NCBI GenBank assembly: GCA_026415295.1
Contig: JAOAHJ010000004.1
Coordinates: forward strand, 1 to 64,000
Direction: 5' to 3'
Length of the DNA stretch: 64,000 nucleotides
From: Spirochaetota bacterium
GTDB taxonomy: Bacteria; Spirochaetota; JAAYUW01; JAOAHJ01
The position numbers and the translations under genes are program-made. Positions 1-8,204 of the stretch are shown one piece after another; the first letter of the stretch is position 1; every line of letters begins with the position of its first letter. The notes beneath the pieces were generated by a model, which was given only the letters and a program-made list of their open reading frames with translations, made no database searches and had not been told where the DNA came from.

Positions 1-131
1 ATATTATAATTACACTAAATAAAATAAAAAACTACTAAATATTTTTTGATTTAATAAATTTAAAATTTAAAGAAGATAAATTTAGGTTAATTAAGATTTG
101 AATTAAATAAAAAATGATATAATTTTTATTT

Positions 132-551
132 ATGAAATTAATCAATAGCAATAAAATCAAATTATTTAAGAATTATATTAAAAAAAGAATTTTCTTATTG
201 AAGAATGATATTAAAACTATATATTTTGCTTATCAAAGAAAAGATATTGGTTTATTACCTAAATTAATTGCTTTAATAACAATTAGTTATGCTTTAAGTC
301 CAATAGATCTTATTCCTGATTTTATTCCAATTTTAGGATATGTTGATGATTTTTTAATTTTACCTTTACTTATAATGCTATCAATTAAATTAATTCCAAA
401 GGAAATAATAGATGAATGTAGATTAAAAGCTAAAAATGAAAAGATAGAATTTAAAAAAAATTGGAAAGTTGGTTTTATTATAATTCTTTTTTGGATATTT
501 ATTATTTTTTTATTAATATATAAAATTTTTAAGTTAATCGTAATTAAATAA
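132..551 (+). CDS. YkvA-like DUF1232 membrane protein
   Basis: Small membrane protein of the YkvA/DUF1232 family, whose function is unknown. The family signature is clear at about residues 56-80: a tyrosine-alanine-leucine-serine-proline run, then IDLIPDFIPILGYVDD, followed by a hydrophobic stretch. A second strong membrane segment lies at the C-terminus (about residues 112-135). The N-terminal 35 residues are basic. There is no Shine-Dalgarno sequence before the ATG. A TATAAT hexamer at 118-123 ends only eight bases upstream, so the message may be almost leaderless (inference). The next gene is a second small membrane protein on the same strand; no functional link is evident. Confidence in the family is good; the cellular role is unknown. 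Confidence 0.85.
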   Translation: MKLINSNKIKLFKNYIKKRIFLLKNDIKTIYFAYQRKDIGLLPKLIALITISYALSPIDLIPDFIPILGYVDDFLILPLLIMLSIKLIPKEIIDECRLKAKNEKIEFKKNWKVGFIIILFWIFIIFLLIYKIFKLIVIK

Positions 552-618
552 AATTAATAGAAAATTAATTTAAATTAAAAATAATAAATAATAAAAAGAA
601 ATTAAAAGTTGATAGTTT

Positions 619-960
619 ATGATATATTTTTTAAAAATTATAATTTCAGCACTTTTAATATTTATTATTTCTGAAATTAGCAAAAAATATCCAAAAGTAG
701 GTGGTTTAATTGCTTCTCTCCCACTAGTGTCTTTAATTTCTATTTTATGGTTGTTTTATGAAACAAGAGATAAACAGAAGGTTATAGATTACTGTAACTC
801 TATATATATCTATATTTTCCCCTCTATTTTTATATTTATATTTTTGCCAATATTTTTAAAATTAAATATAAATTTCTATATTTCTCTTTTAATCTCATCA
901 TTTATTTGCATTATATTCTATTCTTTGGTTTATTTTATATTAAATAAAAAATTTTTCTAA
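619..960 (+). CDS. DUF3147/GlpM-like small membrane protein
   Basis: A 113-residue protein made almost entirely of four hydrophobic helices. The segment KKYPKVGGLIASLPLVSLIS at residues 23-42, followed by a Trp-Leu-Phe-Tyr-Glu-Thr run, is the typical pattern of the DUF3147/GlpM family of inner-membrane proteins. Their biochemical role is not established. No Shine-Dalgarno sequence precedes the ATG. It lies 67 bases after the DUF1232 gene and converges with the GGDEF gene on the other strand. Family assignment comes from recalled motif similarity, so it is fairly but not fully certain. Confidence 0.65.
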   Translation: MIYFLKIIISALLIFIISEISKKYPKVGGLIASLPLVSLISILWLFYETRDKQKVIDYCNSIYIYIFPSIFIFIFLPIFLKLNINFYISLLISSFICIIFYSLVYFILNKKFF

Positions 961-976
961 TTTTTTATTAGATTTA

Positions 977-2098
977 TTAATTGTAAATTATTTTATTCTT
1001 ACCTTCCTTTTTTGCTTTATATAATTTTTCATCAACATATTTTATTGCTTCTTTATAAGTAATTTTTTCTGGAATTTGACTTATACCACATGAAATTGAA
1101 AAATTGAAATTGTTGTTATCTATTGTGAGAGTTATATTTTCTATTATTTTTATAATTCTCTTCATTAATTTATAGCAATTGTATACTGAAATATTATTTA
1201 AAATTATTAAAAACTCATCACCACCATATCTGATACAAATATCAGATTTTCTAAGATTATTTAAAAAAATTCCTCCCAGTGTTTTTAATGTTTCATCTCC
1301 AGCCAGATGTCCATATTTATCATTAATTTCTTTCATATTATCTATATCAACTAAGATATAGACCTGGGTTTTTGATTGAACATGCTGTTCTGAGAAAAGT
1401 TCCTCAAATAAGTTTCTATTATATACCCCTGTTAAGGAATCTCTTAGTAATTTATTAAAAGCATAATATTGAATTGAATTATAGGATTTTATTATTTTAA
1501 TTATAAATGATAAAATGAAATAACTAACAATCAAAAATGTTATTCTAATGATAAATCTCCCCCAATTTATATTTATAGTTTTTTCTGAAAGAATACATGA
1601 TATTGCATAGATAAGAATTATATAAAAAATTGTTAAATTAATTGAACCTTTGTTAGGTAATAAAGTAAGATATTGCAAAATTAGAATATATCCTAAATAA
1701 AAATCAGATCTTATTCCTCCTCTCATTGTTATAATAATTGAAATAATTATAGTATCTATATAGATAGTATATTTCTCTATTTTTCTAAAAGAAATAGAAT
1801 AAATTGTAAAAATTAAAAATAAATTAAATAATAAATAACTTATTAGTATTGCTTGAACAATTAGAAATGATTTAAAATAATTTGAAAAAAATAGGTTAAT
1901 TATAGCAGTTGATACAGCTAAAAGTTTATAAAATATTATTTTTTTTTGAAGAATTACTTCATCGTTTATAAATATGTTAGAAAAAAGTGATTCTCTCTCT
2001 TTTTTTAATTTTTTATCAATATTCTCTCTATCAAGATATTCTGTTTTTTCTGATATTTTATTGTTTTTGTTATTTTCTTTTTCTTTCATATTTATCAT
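977..2098 (-). CDS. Membrane-anchored diguanylate cyclase (GGDEF)
   Basis: Predicted inner-membrane diguanylate cyclase making cyclic di-GMP from two GTP. The N-terminal 50 residues are charged and low-complexity. About five to six hydrophobic segments (roughly residues 50-205) form an uncharacterised membrane sensor. The GGDEF domain covers about residues 215-373, starting at the family-typical RDSLTGVYNRNLFEEL. The active-site motif is an intact RYGGDEF. It is preceded five residues upstream by RKSD, matching the RxxD inhibitory site, so product feedback inhibition is likely. A second methionine four codons in is an equally possible start, and neither has a Shine-Dalgarno sequence. It stands alone, divergent from the EamA gene. 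A second GGDEF protein is encoded at 57673-58551. Confidence 0.9.
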   Translation of the reverse strand: MINMKEKENNKNNKISEKTEYLDRENIDKKLKKERESLFSNIFINDEVILQKKIIFYKLLAVSTAIINLFFSNYFKSFLIVQAILISYLLFNLFLIFTIYSISFRKIEKYTIYIDTIIISIIITMRGGIRSDFYLGYILILQYLTLLPNKGSINLTIFYIILIYAISCILSEKTININWGRFIIRITFLIVSYFILSFIIKIIKSYNSIQYYAFNKLLRDSLTGVYNRNLFEELFSEQHVQSKTQVYILVDIDNMKEINDKYGHLAGDETLKTLGGIFLNNLRKSDICIRYGGDEFLIILNNISVYNCYKLMKRIIKIIENITLTIDNNNFNFSISCGISQIPEKITYKEAIKYVDEKLYKAKKEGKNKIIYN

Positions 2099-2205
2099 AT
2101 TATAATCTTTTTTTAAACAATTTAAAATTTAAATTTATTAAGTTTTATTAATCTTGTATATTTTTTTATTTTTATTAATTTAATTAAAAAAAATTAAAGA
2201 TATGT

Positions 2206-3168
2206 ATGACTGAAGAAAAAAATAACATTATATCAAATAATAGTTTTGGTAAAATAAATATTAAAGATCTTTTCATTACTATCTTTGCTCCAATATTATG
2301 GAGTTTAGGTGGTCCTGGGATAAGGTTAGTTTCTGTTTCACCCTGGACAATTATATTTTTTAGATCTATTTCAATGAGTATTACTATTTTTTTCTTTATA
2401 ATAATGTTTTATAGGAAAAATTGTTTTAAAGTTTTTAAGGATTTAGGTATAGAAGGAACTTGGGTATCAATATTACTAGCTTTAACAACTTTTTTTTATG
2501 TTCTTTCAATTTCTAAAACTACAGTTGCTAATGCTCTTTTATTACAAGGGACTGCTCCTATTTGGGCTACTTTGTTTGGTTATATTTTATTAAAAGAAAA
2601 AATAAACTTTTCAATTATTTTATCTTTATTCTTTTCTTTTTTTGGAATAATTTTAATTTTGTTCAATAAAAATGAAACAAGTTTACTTGCAAACTTAAAT
2701 GAGAATTTTTTTAGTTTTGATAATTTTTTCAAAGCCACTTTATCAGGTAAAAATTTATTAGGCAATATTTTTGCTTTAATTACTGGATTTTGTCTTGCAG
2801 GTCAAATTTTAATAATAAGAAAAAATCCAACTATAAATCTTATACCAGCTACTGTTGTAGGAGGTTTGTTTGCTGCGATATTATCTTTATTTTTTAGACC
2901 TGAGTTTTATATTAAATTCAAAGACTTTACTATATTGTTATTTCTTGGAGCAATTCAGATAGGTTTAGGTTATATTTTATTTTATAGGGGGAGCAAAAAT
3001 CTACCAGTAAATTTGTCAAGTTTAATAACTTTACTAGAAACATTACTTGGGCCTTTGTGGGTTTTCTTGATCTTTGGGGAGTATATTTCAAAAAATACTA
3101 TAATAGGTGGTATAATAATTTTAATTTCTTTAATTATTAATTTATATTCATATAAATTAATAAAGTAA
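2206..3168 (+). CDS. EamA/DMT-family transporter
   Basis: Ten-helix permease of the drug/metabolite transporter superfamily (EamA, RhaT-like). Two repeated halves of about five helices each are visible. The first half holds the family-typical TVANALLLQGTAPIWATLFG, with helix-breaking Pro-Ile-Trp, at about residues 105-124. The second half holds the equivalent NLSSLITLLETLLGPLWVFL near residue 267, followed by a Gly-Glu pair. The substrate cannot be read from sequence; relatives export amino acids, nucleosides or other metabolites. Length (320 residues) is normal. There is no clear ribosome binding site. It is a single gene between two convergent or divergent neighbours, so context gives no clue to substrate. 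Confidence 0.85.
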   Translation: MTEEKNNIISNNSFGKINIKDLFITIFAPILWSLGGPGIRLVSVSPWTIIFFRSISMSITIFFFIIMFYRKNCFKVFKDLGIEGTWVSILLALTTFFYVLSISKTTVANALLLQGTAPIWATLFGYILLKEKINFSIILSLFFSFFGIILILFNKNETSLLANLNENFFSFDNFFKATLSGKNLLGNIFALITGFCLAGQILIIRKNPTINLIPATVVGGLFAAILSLFFRPEFYIKFKDFTILLFLGAIQIGLGYILFYRGSKNLPVNLSSLITLLETLLGPLWVFLIFGEYISKNTIIGGIIILISLIINLYSYKLIK

Positions 3169-3225
3169 AATAATAATATTTATATAAGCATATTTAATAT
3201 TTAATATTAGATCAAACTTTTCTTA

Positions 3226-4107
3226 TTATTTTTGTTTAACTTTTATATTTTTTTTTAATTTTAAAAATACTATAATTATTAAAGTAGCTAAAAAAATAAA
3301 TGGCCACAAACTTACTATAAATAGAAATGTGTTTAATAAATATTTAGTTCCAGTTTTAATAGAAGATAAGAGTTTAATAAAAAAATTTGAATTTGATCTA
3401 TCAAAAATTTCTGCTTCAATATTAACATTAGAATAATTTATATTATTTATTAAATAATTAAACTGGCCTTCAAGAACTTCAATTTCTTCCCTTATTTCCT
3501 TTAATGATTTTTCTATCTCTATTATTTCAGATACTTTATCTGTTCTATTAATTAAAAGTAATAATCTTTTTTCAACTTCTTTTTTTAATTTTAACCTTCT
3601 ATCTATATCAATATATTGTAAAGAAACATCCTCAACAAAAAGATTTTTACTCTCAACTATTAAGAAAAATTTATCTATAATATCTAGAAATTGAAAAATT
3701 TTATTTGATGGTATTTTTAAATTAATATTAATCGTTTTGTTTTTATCATTAATTGAATTTATAATTTGATAAGATACTATATAGCCTTCAAAATTTATTG
3801 CTAATTCTTCTATTTTTTTATAAAAAAGATCTATATTTTCAACTCTTCCTTTAATATAACTATTATATATTAAAAAATCTTTTTTAATGAAATTTAGAGT
3901 ATTTGAATTAGAATTATTACTTGAATTTGTAAATGTTTTTTTAATTTCTGAAGTTTTACTAAAATTAGATAAATTGTTTGTATTTTTAAATAATTTAGCA
4001 TTATTTAAAGGTTTGTAATTTTTACATGAAAGAATTATTAAGGAACAAATAAAATAGAAAAGTACTATAAAACTTAATTTTAATAAATTATTATTATTTT
4101 TTAACAT
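3226..4107 (-). CDS. DUF4349-like lipoprotein
   Basis: Predicted lipoprotein. The N-terminus has a hydrophobic stretch ending in the relaxed lipobox IILSC at about residues 24-28. A Ser/Asn-rich linker follows to about residue 75. The middle part (about 78-230) matches the DUF4349 pattern: a beta segment with SYIKGRVENIDLFYKKIEEL, a region on conserved IPSNKIFQFLDII, and a helical hairpin with EIIEIEKSLKEIREEIEVLE that probably forms a coiled coil. One C-terminal membrane helix (about 255-280) ends in a lysine-rich tail. The function of DUF4349 proteins is unknown; envelope or adhesion roles are guesses. It reads away from the adjacent tRNA gene. Confidence 0.75.
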   Translation of the reverse strand: MLKNNNNLLKLSFIVLFYFICSLIILSCKNYKPLNNAKLFKNTNNLSNFSKTSEIKKTFTNSSNNSNSNTLNFIKKDFLIYNSYIKGRVENIDLFYKKIEELAINFEGYIVSYQIINSINDKNKTININLKIPSNKIFQFLDIIDKFFLIVESKNLFVEDVSLQYIDIDRRLKLKKEVEKRLLLLINRTDKVSEIIEIEKSLKEIREEIEVLEGQFNYLINNINYSNVNIEAEIFDRSNSNFFIKLLSSIKTGTKYLLNTFLFIVSLWPFIFLATLIIIVFLKLKKNIKVKQK

Positions 4108-4159
4108 AAATTTATTTTAATATAATTTAAGAAAATTAAAAGTCTAATTAAAAAATTTA

Positions 4160-4187
4160 TTGACAAAATATAATTTTTTGTTATATA
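4160..4187 (+). promoter_or_regulatory. Sigma70-type promoter of tRNA-Met
   Basis: A perfect TTGACA box at 4160-4165 is followed after 16 bases by TATATA (4182-4187), with an overlapping TATATT two bases further on. Predicted transcription starts near 4194, about ten bases before the mature tRNA. This is the clearest promoter in the window. Confidence 0.75.
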
Positions 4188-4203
4188 TTTTTTAGCAAAT
4201 AAT

Positions 4204-4276
4204 GGCGGCGTAGCTCAGATGGTAGAGCAGTCGGCTCATATCCGACCTGTCAGGGGTTCAAGTCCCTTCGCCGCTA
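4204..4276 (+). tRNA. tRNA-Met (anticodon CAU), elongator type
   Basis: A full cloverleaf folds by eye. The acceptor stem is 4204-4210 with 4269-4275 (seven pairs, the first a G-U). The D stem is GCTC/GAGC, the anticodon stem GTCGG/CCGAC with loop CTCATAT (anticodon CAT at 4237-4239), and the T arm AGGGG-TTCAAGT-CCCTT. The variable loop has five bases, the discriminator is A4276, and no CCA is encoded. The acceptor begins with a pair and the anticodon stem lacks three G-C pairs, so it is not an initiator tRNA. Overall it resembles elongator tRNA-Met rather than lysidine-modified tRNA-Ile2. It is much richer in G+C than its surroundings. Confidence 0.95.
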
Positions 4277-4532
4277 ATTTCTTAAATCTATAATAAAATA
4301 GAAAAATTTAAAAACAATTTTTTGAAATTTTTTGAAAGATAATTGTCTTTGTATAAGAATCTATATAATTTCTAATTTTTTAAAGTTACTTTTTTATTAA
4401 AATATATTTTTTTATAAAAGTAGAAATTTTTTACGTTAATATTTTATTTATTTTAATAAATTTAGGAATAGTTAAATAAATATTTTATACTAAATATTAA
4501 AATTATATTTAATTTTTTCCGAATATAAATTG
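4277..4532. other. AT-rich intergenic stretch
   Basis: About 255 bases between the tRNA and the next gene. The sequence is almost pure A+T. I see no open frame worth reporting, no GC-rich hairpin and no recognisable RNA. A TATAAA string at 4524-4529 sits directly before the next start codon. Confidence 0.5.
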
Positions 4533-4997
4533 ATGAATAATTATTCTAGAGGAATCTATTTATTTTTATTTATTTTTTATGTCTTTTTCACTATCTTTTC
4601 TTCAATTAATTTAATTTATTTCTTTAATTTACAAAGTGAAATAAAGTATAAAAAGAATATTTTATCTGATTTAGAAAAAGAAAATAACAAATTACTAAGT
4701 GAAATCAATTATCTTAAAAATAACTCTAATCTAGAAAGTAACTCAAAAGCTATAATATTTAAAAAAAATAATAATGAAAAATTTATTTTTATTAATAATG
4801 AAAAAAAATATAAAGAATATATAAATACAGAAATAAAAAATAGAAGTATTTATATTTTAGTATATATATTTATTAACATAATAATTGGATTTATTATTGT
4901 TTATATAAAAATAATAAAAATATTAAATATTAATGGTAAAGAAGTAACAGCAGGCTACTTAATCGAAAAAAAAACAAAATATTATAAAGGTATATAA
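4533..4997 (+). CDS. Small membrane protein with coiled coil (FtsB/DivIC-like topology)
   Basis: Not recognised at family level. The 154-residue protein has an N-terminal membrane helix (about residues 8-32) and a charged coiled-coil stretch with heptad-like Leu/Ile spacing (about 35-65, including LSDLEKENNKLLSEINYL). A second membrane helix lies at about 108-128, followed by a basic tail. One helix plus a coiled coil recalls FtsB/DivIC septum proteins, but the second helix and length argue for caution. A TTG directly precedes the ATG chosen here. No ribosome binding site is present. It converges with the small gene on the other strand. Confidence 0.6.
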   Translation: MNNYSRGIYLFLFIFYVFFTIFSSINLIYFFNLQSEIKYKKNILSDLEKENNKLLSEINYLKNNSNLESNSKAIIFKKNNNEKFIFINNEKKYKEYINTEIKNRSIYILVYIFINIIIGFIIVYIKIIKILNINGKEVTAGYLIEKKTKYYKGI

Positions 4998-5021
4998 CGA
5001 AAGAAACTTAAATAAATTATT

Positions 5022-5318
5022 TTATTTATTTTCTATATGTTTATCCTGTTTAATCCAATTACTTAAAATCTTTGCTATTAAAATACAAGTTTCATCTATT
5101 CTTTTTTGATAGTTTGCAAATTTATATAATTCTAAAGCTTTTAGTATGTTTCCTTTTTTGAAAAGATACAGATCACCTAATCTTATCAAACCATCTATAT
5201 ATTTAGTAAGTTTAAATAGCTTTTCTGCATTAATATAATCTTTTTTATTAAAAAGTTCATTTGCTTTTCTTATGAAATAGATTCTATATTGTGGTTTTAA
5301 AAAATCTTCACTTTTCAT
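5022..5318 (-). CDS. Small TPR-like protein
   Basis: Hypothetical protein of 98 residues. Two helical hairpins with tetratricopeptide-like spacing can be seen: ANELFNKKDYINAEKLFKLT (about residues 18-37) and LGDLYLFKKGNILKALELYK (about 47-66), each with the small-large-aromatic pattern of TPR repeats. No signal peptide or membrane segment is present, so it should be cytoplasmic. It stands alone, tail to tail with the preceding gene. A scaffold or adaptor role would fit, but nothing in the sequence names a partner. Confidence 0.65.
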   Translation of the reverse strand: MKSEDFLKPQYRIYFIRKANELFNKKDYINAEKLFKLTKYIDGLIRLGDLYLFKKGNILKALELYKFANYQKRIDETCILIAKILSNWIKQDKHIENK

Positions 5319-5454
5319 AAATAAATTATGATTACTATTCTATTTAAAAATTAATATAAAAATTTTAGTTATTCAATATAATAATATAAAATCTTTTTAA
5401 TAAAAAAACAAATAAAAATTAAATTACAATTTTTAATTTAGAAATCCGATAATA

Positions 5455-5482
5455 TTGACAAAAATGTAAATTACTTTAAAAT
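5455..5482 (+). promoter_or_regulatory. Sigma70-type promoter of small secreted protein gene
   Basis: Perfect TTGACA at 5455-5460, a 16-base spacer, then TAAAAT at 5477-5482 (five of six matches to TATAAT). Predicted transcription starts near 5489, leaving a leader of about 20 bases that carries the GGAG ribosome binding site. Confidence 0.65.
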
Positions 5483-5508
5483 TATATTAAATGGAAATGG
5501 AGTTTATT

Positions 5509-5910
5509 ATGAAAAAAGGGATAAGATTTTTAGTTTTTATAATCTTAATTTTATTAATAGTATTACCAGTTTTAGCGCAGCAACAAGGAAGTAATAAATA
5601 TCAGCATTTTGTATTTAGATTAAAAATTTGTCAACTATCTAGATATGGTGCCAAGATTCAATATTTTACGTATACAGGTTACGTTAAAACCATATATATT
5701 CCATCATCATTTGTTAATAAATTATTATTTATAAAAATTGATCCAAATACTCCATATTCATTTATGCATGTTGTTTTAAATGAAGGTAAGGTTTGGAGAA
5801 TACACATTTATTTACCAAATATAATGGTTAATGAATATTCTACAATGGATTTATCTGAAGAAGAGATTAAAAAGATTCAAGAAGTAAAAGAGGTACAGAT
5901 ATATTTTTAA
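5509..5910 (+). CDS. Small secreted protein of unknown function
   Basis: Exported 133-residue protein with a classical signal peptide: MKKG, a long hydrophobic core and an Ala-x-Ala-like cleavage region PVLAQQQ at about residues 22-28. The mature part (about 105 residues) looks like a compact beta-rich domain with several Tyr and Phe residues and a charged helical end (DLSEEEIKKIQEVKEV). I do not recognise the family. The start at 5509 is preferred over an ATG 18 bases earlier because a GGAG ribosome binding site lies at the right distance and the signal peptide begins there. A strong promoter directly precedes it, suggesting notable expression (inference). It is monocistronic. Confidence 0.75.
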   Translation: MKKGIRFLVFIILILLIVLPVLAQQQGSNKYQHFVFRLKICQLSRYGAKIQYFTYTGYVKTIYIPSSFVNKLLFIKIDPNTPYSFMHVVLNEGKVWRIHIYLPNIMVNEYSTMDLSEEEIKKIQEVKEVQIYF

Positions 5911-6079
5911 CTAGGCAAATTCCTTCTTTATTAATTTTTAATAAGTTTTTAATTTTTTTTAGTCAATTTATTTTTTAGGTTTCTTTGTTTATTCAAAAAG
6001 AATTTTAAAATAAATATCAGTAAAATTAATATTTATATTTTACTAATTTATTATTTATATTTAATTAAAGTAGTTTAAT

Positions 6080-8068
6080 ATGATGAATTTATTTGAATTA
6101 AATGATAAACAAAAGGAAGCTGTTTTTTATAACGAAGGACCACTTCTTGTTCTAGCTCCAGCAGGTTCAGGAAAAACAAAAGTTTTAGCATATAAAATTG
6201 CTTACCTTATTTATAATAAAAAAGTTTCTTCAAAAAATATTCTTGCTTTAACTTTTACTAACAAAGCATCTAAAGAAATGCAATTTAGAGTTTCTTCTTT
6301 ATTAAATTGTAATAAATTAGATATTAATATATCTACTTTTCATTCCTTTTTTTATAATATATTAAAAAAAGAAGCCAATTTAATAGGTTATAAAACTAAC
6401 TTTTCAATATACAATGAGAACGATTGTATAGAACTATTGAATAAAATAATAGAAGAAAATGATTTGGATATAAATGTTTCTATTAGAGAACTTTATATGC
6501 AAATAAGTAAATATAAAAATTCACTATTTGAATTGAAATATGAAGACTCTAATCTAAAGAAGATAATAAAACTTTATCAAGAATATCTTCTTTCTTATAA
6601 TGCTATGGATTTTGATGATATTTTATTAAACTTTTTTAATCTTTTGATTGAAAATAAAACTTTTTATAATAAATACTCTAGTATTTTTAAATATATATTA
6701 ATTGATGAATATCAAGATACTAATATTATTCAATATAATATTATAAAAAAACTATGTGAAAATGGTTCAATTTTAACATGTGTTGGAGATGATGATCAAA
6801 GTATATATGGTTTTAGAGGAGCAAATTATAGAAATATATTTGCACTTGAAAGAGACTTTCCTAACCTCAAAACTATTATATTAACAATTAATTATAGAAA
6901 TAGTAAAAACATTTTAGAAGCTAGCTATTCTGTAATAAATAAAAATAGATTAAGAAAAATAAAAGAAGTTACTTCTAATAGAGAAATATATGAAAAAATT
7001 GTGATATTTAAAAGCAAAAATCCAGAAAACGAAGCTAAATTTGTATATGATATTATTTATGAAAATTTGTATAAAAATGGTATAAAATATCAAGATATAG
7101 CTGTTCTTTATAGAAATAATTATCAATCTAGACCTATTGAGGAATTATTCAAAATAAAAAATGTTCCCTATAAAATTTATGGAGAAAAATCATTTTATGA
7201 AAGAGAAGAAATAAAAGATATTCTCTCTTATATTTTTTTCCTAGTCAATCCATACGATGAACTATCTTTATTAAAAATTATTAATAAGCCAAAAAGAGGT
7301 ATTGGGGTTAAGTTGATAAAAAAATTAACAGAAATATCAAAAATTAATAATATAAGTATATTTGATATTATAAAAATTTTATCTAATGATAGATTAAAAT
7401 TTTCATTCAAAGAGGAAGAAGTAGATAAACTTGTAGAATTTTATAAGCAAATTGAATATTTTATAGTATCAATAAAAAATATTGAAAATATGTATAGAAC
7501 TTTAAAAGATTTGATAAATGTTATAAAATATGAAGATTATTTAAAAGAAAAATATGATGAAAAAACTTATAATTATAAAATTAAAAACATTAATTCTTTT
7601 ATTGATTCTTTATTTTATCTTTCAAAAAATTTAAAGGATGAATCAGAGATAACAATTTATGATATTGTAAATAGGCTGAAATTTTTATCTTCAAATGATT
7701 TAGAAAAAGACGAAGAAAAAACTGATAGTGTAAATTTAATGACTATTCATTCTTCAAAGGGACTAGAATTTAGAATTGTCATTTTGATTGGAATTGAAGA
7801 AGAAATTATTCCTTCTTCTAATTGTTTAAATGATGAAGATTTAGAAGAGGAAAGAAGATTATTTTATGTTGCTATGACTAGAGCCAAGGATAAGCTTTAC
7901 ATTTCTTATAATGAAAAAAGATTTAAGTTTAATAATGAATATGAAACTTACCCTTCCCAATTTCTTGATGATATTCCAGAAGATTTAATATTATATGATT
8001 TAAAAGAACATGAGAATAAAGTTTCAGCGGAAGATTTTGCTAGGTTAAAAGATCTTTTAAGAAATTAA
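6080..8068 (+). CDS. pcrA: UvrD/PcrA-family 3'-5' DNA helicase
   Basis: Superfamily 1A ATP-dependent helicase acting in excision repair, replication restart or plasmid replication. All motifs are present in order: Q-motif region NDKQKEAV at residues 8-15, Walker A APAGSGKT at 26-33, DEYQDT (motif II) near 208, GDDDQSIYGFRGA (motif III) near 236, LTINYRN (motif IV) near 272, MTIHSSKGLEF (motif V) near 554 and RRLFYVAMTRAKDKL (motif VI) near 592. At 662 residues it is somewhat shorter than typical PcrA/UvrD (about 720-750), the shortfall being mainly at the C-terminus. Two ATGs stand in tandem at the start and neither has a Shine-Dalgarno sequence. UvrD versus PcrA cannot be decided from sequence; Rep is less likely. 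Confidence 0.93.
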   Translation: MMNLFELNDKQKEAVFYNEGPLLVLAPAGSGKTKVLAYKIAYLIYNKKVSSKNILALTFTNKASKEMQFRVSSLLNCNKLDINISTFHSFFYNILKKEANLIGYKTNFSIYNENDCIELLNKIIEENDLDINVSIRELYMQISKYKNSLFELKYEDSNLKKIIKLYQEYLLSYNAMDFDDILLNFFNLLIENKTFYNKYSSIFKYILIDEYQDTNIIQYNIIKKLCENGSILTCVGDDDQSIYGFRGANYRNIFALERDFPNLKTIILTINYRNSKNILEASYSVINKNRLRKIKEVTSNREIYEKIVIFKSKNPENEAKFVYDIIYENLYKNGIKYQDIAVLYRNNYQSRPIEELFKIKNVPYKIYGEKSFYEREEIKDILSYIFFLVNPYDELSLLKIINKPKRGIGVKLIKKLTEISKINNISIFDIIKILSNDRLKFSFKEEEVDKLVEFYKQIEYFIVSIKNIENMYRTLKDLINVIKYEDYLKEKYDEKTYNYKIKNINSFIDSLFYLSKNLKDESEITIYDIVNRLKFLSSNDLEKDEEKTDSVNLMTIHSSKGLEFRIVILIGIEEEIIPSSNCLNDEDLEEERRLFYVAMTRAKDKLYISYNEKRFKFNNEYETYPSQFLDDIPEDLILYDLKEHENKVSAEDFARLKDLLRN

Positions 8069-8204
8069 ATAGAATGGTTTTTATTTTTAAAATTAAAAAA
8101 TAAATAACAATTTTTTTAATTAAATATAATATTTTTTGAGATAATTTTAATATAATTAAAAAATAATCATAAAATTTTACACTTTAAAATTTCTATAATA
8201 AAAT

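Noticed and set aside
1179-1361. Small open frames of 60-130 codons lying antisense to or in other frames of larger genes (for example 1179-1361, 2580-2765, 38-38.3 kb minus strand, 54274-54831, 59860-60525)
   Set aside because: They overlap well-supported genes over their whole length, lack ribosome binding sites and family motifs, and have composition expected of shadow frames.
4204-4276. Initiator tRNA-fMet or lysidine tRNA-Ile2 for the CAU tRNA
   Set aside because: The first acceptor pair is G-U rather than a C-A mismatch and the anticodon stem lacks three G-C pairs. The whole sequence looks more like elongator tRNA-Met than tRNA-Ile2; the Ile2 option is not fully excluded without modelling.
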